Made by a program: the position numbers and the translations under genes. 64,000 bases of DNA, from the NCBI RefSeq assembly GCF_001008165.2, contig NZ_CP011452.2, positions 1,488,001 through 1,552,000 on the forward strand. The letters are read 5' to 3'. A model generated the notes under the pieces. It was not told the origin of the DNA, made no database searches, and saw only the letters and a program-made list of their open reading frames with translations. Positions 62,718 through 64,000 of this stretch are shown one piece after another (the stretch's first letter is position 1; the number at the start of each line of letters is the position of its first letter). This DNA is from Croceibacterium atlanticum. Lineage in GTDB: Bacteria > Pseudomonadota > Alphaproteobacteria > Sphingomonadales > Sphingomonadaceae.

Positions 62718-63326
62718 TCAGGCGCTTGCCCGCTGCACGTGATAATCGATCGGCTTGAAGCTGCCCCCGTTGGAGGCATAGGCCGAACAGGCCGTCATCC
62801 CGATCACCAGCGGCATCCGGGCGCGGAACCGGATCAGGTCGCCCGCCCGCGTTACGGGCGGCTTGACCTCGATCTTACCGGTGACGGCGTTGACCGGCAC
62901 ATTCATGAACACGTTGAAGGCCGTGGGTATGTCTGCCTCCTCTATCCCATAAGGCGCGAGCGCTTCCGCCAGATTGCCGAAGCATCCGCGATGAACGGGC
63001 TTGTCGGGATAGAAATGGGTGAACGTATCGACCGAACACGGCGTCAGCAGGAAATCGTGGCTGCCCGCCGTATCCTCCACGATCTCCAGCATCTTGCGAG
63101 AGCGATTTGACCAGAGGAAATCCCCCCGGCTCAGCCTGATCGTCTCTTCATAATCGAAGGTGCGCCCGTTGGAGAGCGCTTCGCGCCGATCCTCCGCCGA
63201 AAAGGCAACCAGATCGCTCACCTGCCCGCCCAGCGGATCGATGATGGTCAGCTCGTCCCCGGTTTCGAGCGTGAATGACGTTCCGCTTCTCGGTTCGACC
63301 CGCTGCGGGGATCCTTGAATGGGCAC
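62718..63326 (-). CDS. DUF1989 / urea carboxylase-associated family protein
   Basis: A 202-residue protein of the urea amidolyase-associated (UAAP, DUF1989) family. Conserved features are VEPRSGTSFTLETGDELTIIDPLGGQVSDLVAFS near the start and HDFLLTPCSVDTFTHFYPDKPVHRGCFGNLAEAL, including cysteines. Family members accompany urea or guanidine carboxylases and other nitrogen-catabolic genes, but no carboxylase is present here. The reading frame overlaps the 3' end of the upstream GntA-like gene by 79 bases in a different frame. The downstream Mo-oxidoreductase operon starts after 67 bases. Confidence 0.88.
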   Translation of the reverse strand: MPIQGSPQRVEPRSGTSFTLETGDELTIIDPLGGQVSDLVAFSAEDRREALSNGRTFDYEETIRLSRGDFLWSNRSRKMLEIVEDTAGSHDFLLTPCSVDTFTHFYPDKPVHRGCFGNLAEALAPYGIEEADIPTAFNVFMNVPVNAVTGKIEVKPPVTRAGDLIRFRARMPLVIGMTACSAYASNGGSFKPIDYHVQRASA

Positions 63327-64000
63327 TTCCAGTCTTCTCCTACGATGCGTCCACTATATTGCCGCGCTTCGCTGCCCTCCCCATGCCGGGCGAGCATCGG
63401 GTTGGGCGTTCCCGCCAGCTTCAGATCGCGGTCCAGAATGCGTTCGCGCATCCGTTCGTATTTCTCTTCATGGCGCAGCCGTTCGAACTGATCATGCAGG
63501 TTGAATACCAGCGTGGGATGCGGGGTGCGGCGGGCCGGGCGCGAGGCATTGGGATGCAGACCGACAACGAAATAGGCCTGCTGACCGAAGCTGAGCGAGA
63601 AATGGCTGTTGCCCGGATCGCTCACCACGCCGGGATTGTAAGGCTGCCCGCGCCACGCATCCTTGTCCGCCAGCGATTGCAGCCGTTCCCACATCGCCTT
63701 TTCAAAGGCTTCTTCGTCAAGATCGGTGGGGCCGGAAAAAACCACCGCGAAACTGCGCAATCCTTCCGGGTCGGATGCATAGGCATAACTCCATTCGATC
63801 AGCTCGTCATGGATGCGCACATCATCCCAGGCGCTGGTGATCGACCAGGCCGCTTCCACCCGCAATTTACCGCGCGCCGCGGCCGATTTCGCACCAAGGC
63901 AGGGGAAATCCGGTTCGGCGACATGGCGGCGCAGGCTTTCATCCAGCGCCGCAGCGTCCAGATCCAGCAACATCCGCTTTTCGTTCTTCTCGCGCAGTTC
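63248..64000 (-). CDS. GntA / YqcI-YcgG family haem-dependent N-hydroxylase (5' end outside or near window edge)
   Basis: This frame is open to the window edge, so the N-terminus is uncertain (an ATG lies at 63973, but the frame continues as ELREKNEKR upstream). The family signature is FPCLGAKSAAARGK near the N-terminus, then SFAVVFSGPTDLDEEAFEKAMWERLQSL, QQAYFVVGLHPNASRPARRTPHPTLVFNLHDQFE and NPMLARHGEGSEARQYSGR. Members named GntA hydroxylate an arginine-derived guanidine compound in guanitoxin synthesis; most homologues are uncharacterised. It is followed immediately by DUF1989, in an overlapping arrangement, and then by the Mo-oxidoreductase genes. Specific substrate here is unknown. Confidence 0.8.
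   Translation of the reverse strand, partial: ELREKNEKRMLLDLDAAALDESLRRHVAEPDFPCLGAKSAAARGKLRVEAAWSITSAWDDVRIHDELIEWSYAYASDPEGLRSFAVVFSGPTDLDEEAFEKAMWERLQSLADKDAWRGQPYNPGVVSDPGNSHFSLSFGQQAYFVVGLHPNASRPARRTPHPTLVFNLHDQFERLRHEEKYERMRERILDRDLKLAGTPNPMLARHGEGSEARQYSGRIVGEDWKCPFKDPRSGSNREAERHSRSKPGTS

Overview
The window is high-GC alphaproteobacterial chromosome, most likely from the order Sphingomonadales (Erythrobacteraceae or Sphingomonadaceae type). Supporting features are ChpT and a DivK-like regulator of the CtrA pathway, a large sphingomonad TonB-dependent receptor operon, a TorF-family porin, a DUF3297 protein, a trigger factor with a Lys/Ala-rich tail, and a cluster of CTTCGACAGGCTCAG-type repeats next to valS. 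Assignment below order level is not possible from the sequence alone. Almost all genes are chromosomal housekeeping or lifestyle genes. No phage, insertion sequence, CRISPR array or defence island is visible.

Layout. 1-13 kb: the 3' end of valS with an internal codon-usage anomaly, a repeat cluster, queE, a MATE pump, a DivK-like regulator, a HerA-like ATPase, a TIGR02186/TauE pair, and an NfrA/NfrB-like envelope pair whose NfrA-like partner carries an in-frame amber codon. DUF3297, tRNA-Leu(UAG) and tig follow. 13-21 kb: a GNAT enzyme, then a TonB receptor - alpha/beta hydrolase - MFS - amidase operon with a divergent TetR regulator. 21-25 kb: an OhrR-type thiol sensor, a near-consensus OhrR operator, and a divergent MBL-like / disulfide reductase / old yellow enzyme operon. 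25-32 kb: an ABC-F ATPase, a PAS-GGDEF-EAL protein, a lipoprotein that is only a TonB plug-like domain, clpP and clpX. 32-39 kb: a cation exporter, mtgA, rpoH, an RluD-type pseudouridine synthase, a JAMM peptidase, chpT, a cell-wall amidase and the RNase P RNA.

39-55 kb: a phosphoesterase, TorF porin, SIMPL protein, gloA, der, an NTF2-like protein, bfr/bfd, DUF418, a ParA / ribbon-helix-helix / SPOR gene group, an overlapping pyrB-pyrC' pair in which the dihydroorotase-like protein has lost its metal ligands, and sppA. 55-56.4 kb: tRNA-Val(CAC) followed by a small, compositionally different patch with one winged-helix protein. 56-64 kb: a Rossmann/DUF2520 protein, DUF3175, a flavodoxin-like protein, CinA, a three-subunit PaoABC-type molybdenum oxidoreductase, a DUF1989 (urea-carboxylase-associated) protein and the 3' part of a GntA/YqcI-YcgG family N-hydroxylase.

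How the parts work together. The best-supported local circuit is OhrR with its operator and the electrophile/redox operon. The TonB receptor operon reads as uptake followed by ester and amide hydrolysis of an unknown substrate. The ParA/RHH/SPOR group suggests a positioning system linked to septal peptidoglycan. The terminal cluster suggests oxidation of a nitrogenous (guanidine-like) or aldehyde substrate. No unmistakably new multi-gene system is proved; the ParA/RHH/SPOR group, the plug-only lipoprotein and the GntA-DUF1989-Pao cluster are the strongest candidates for unexplored biology.
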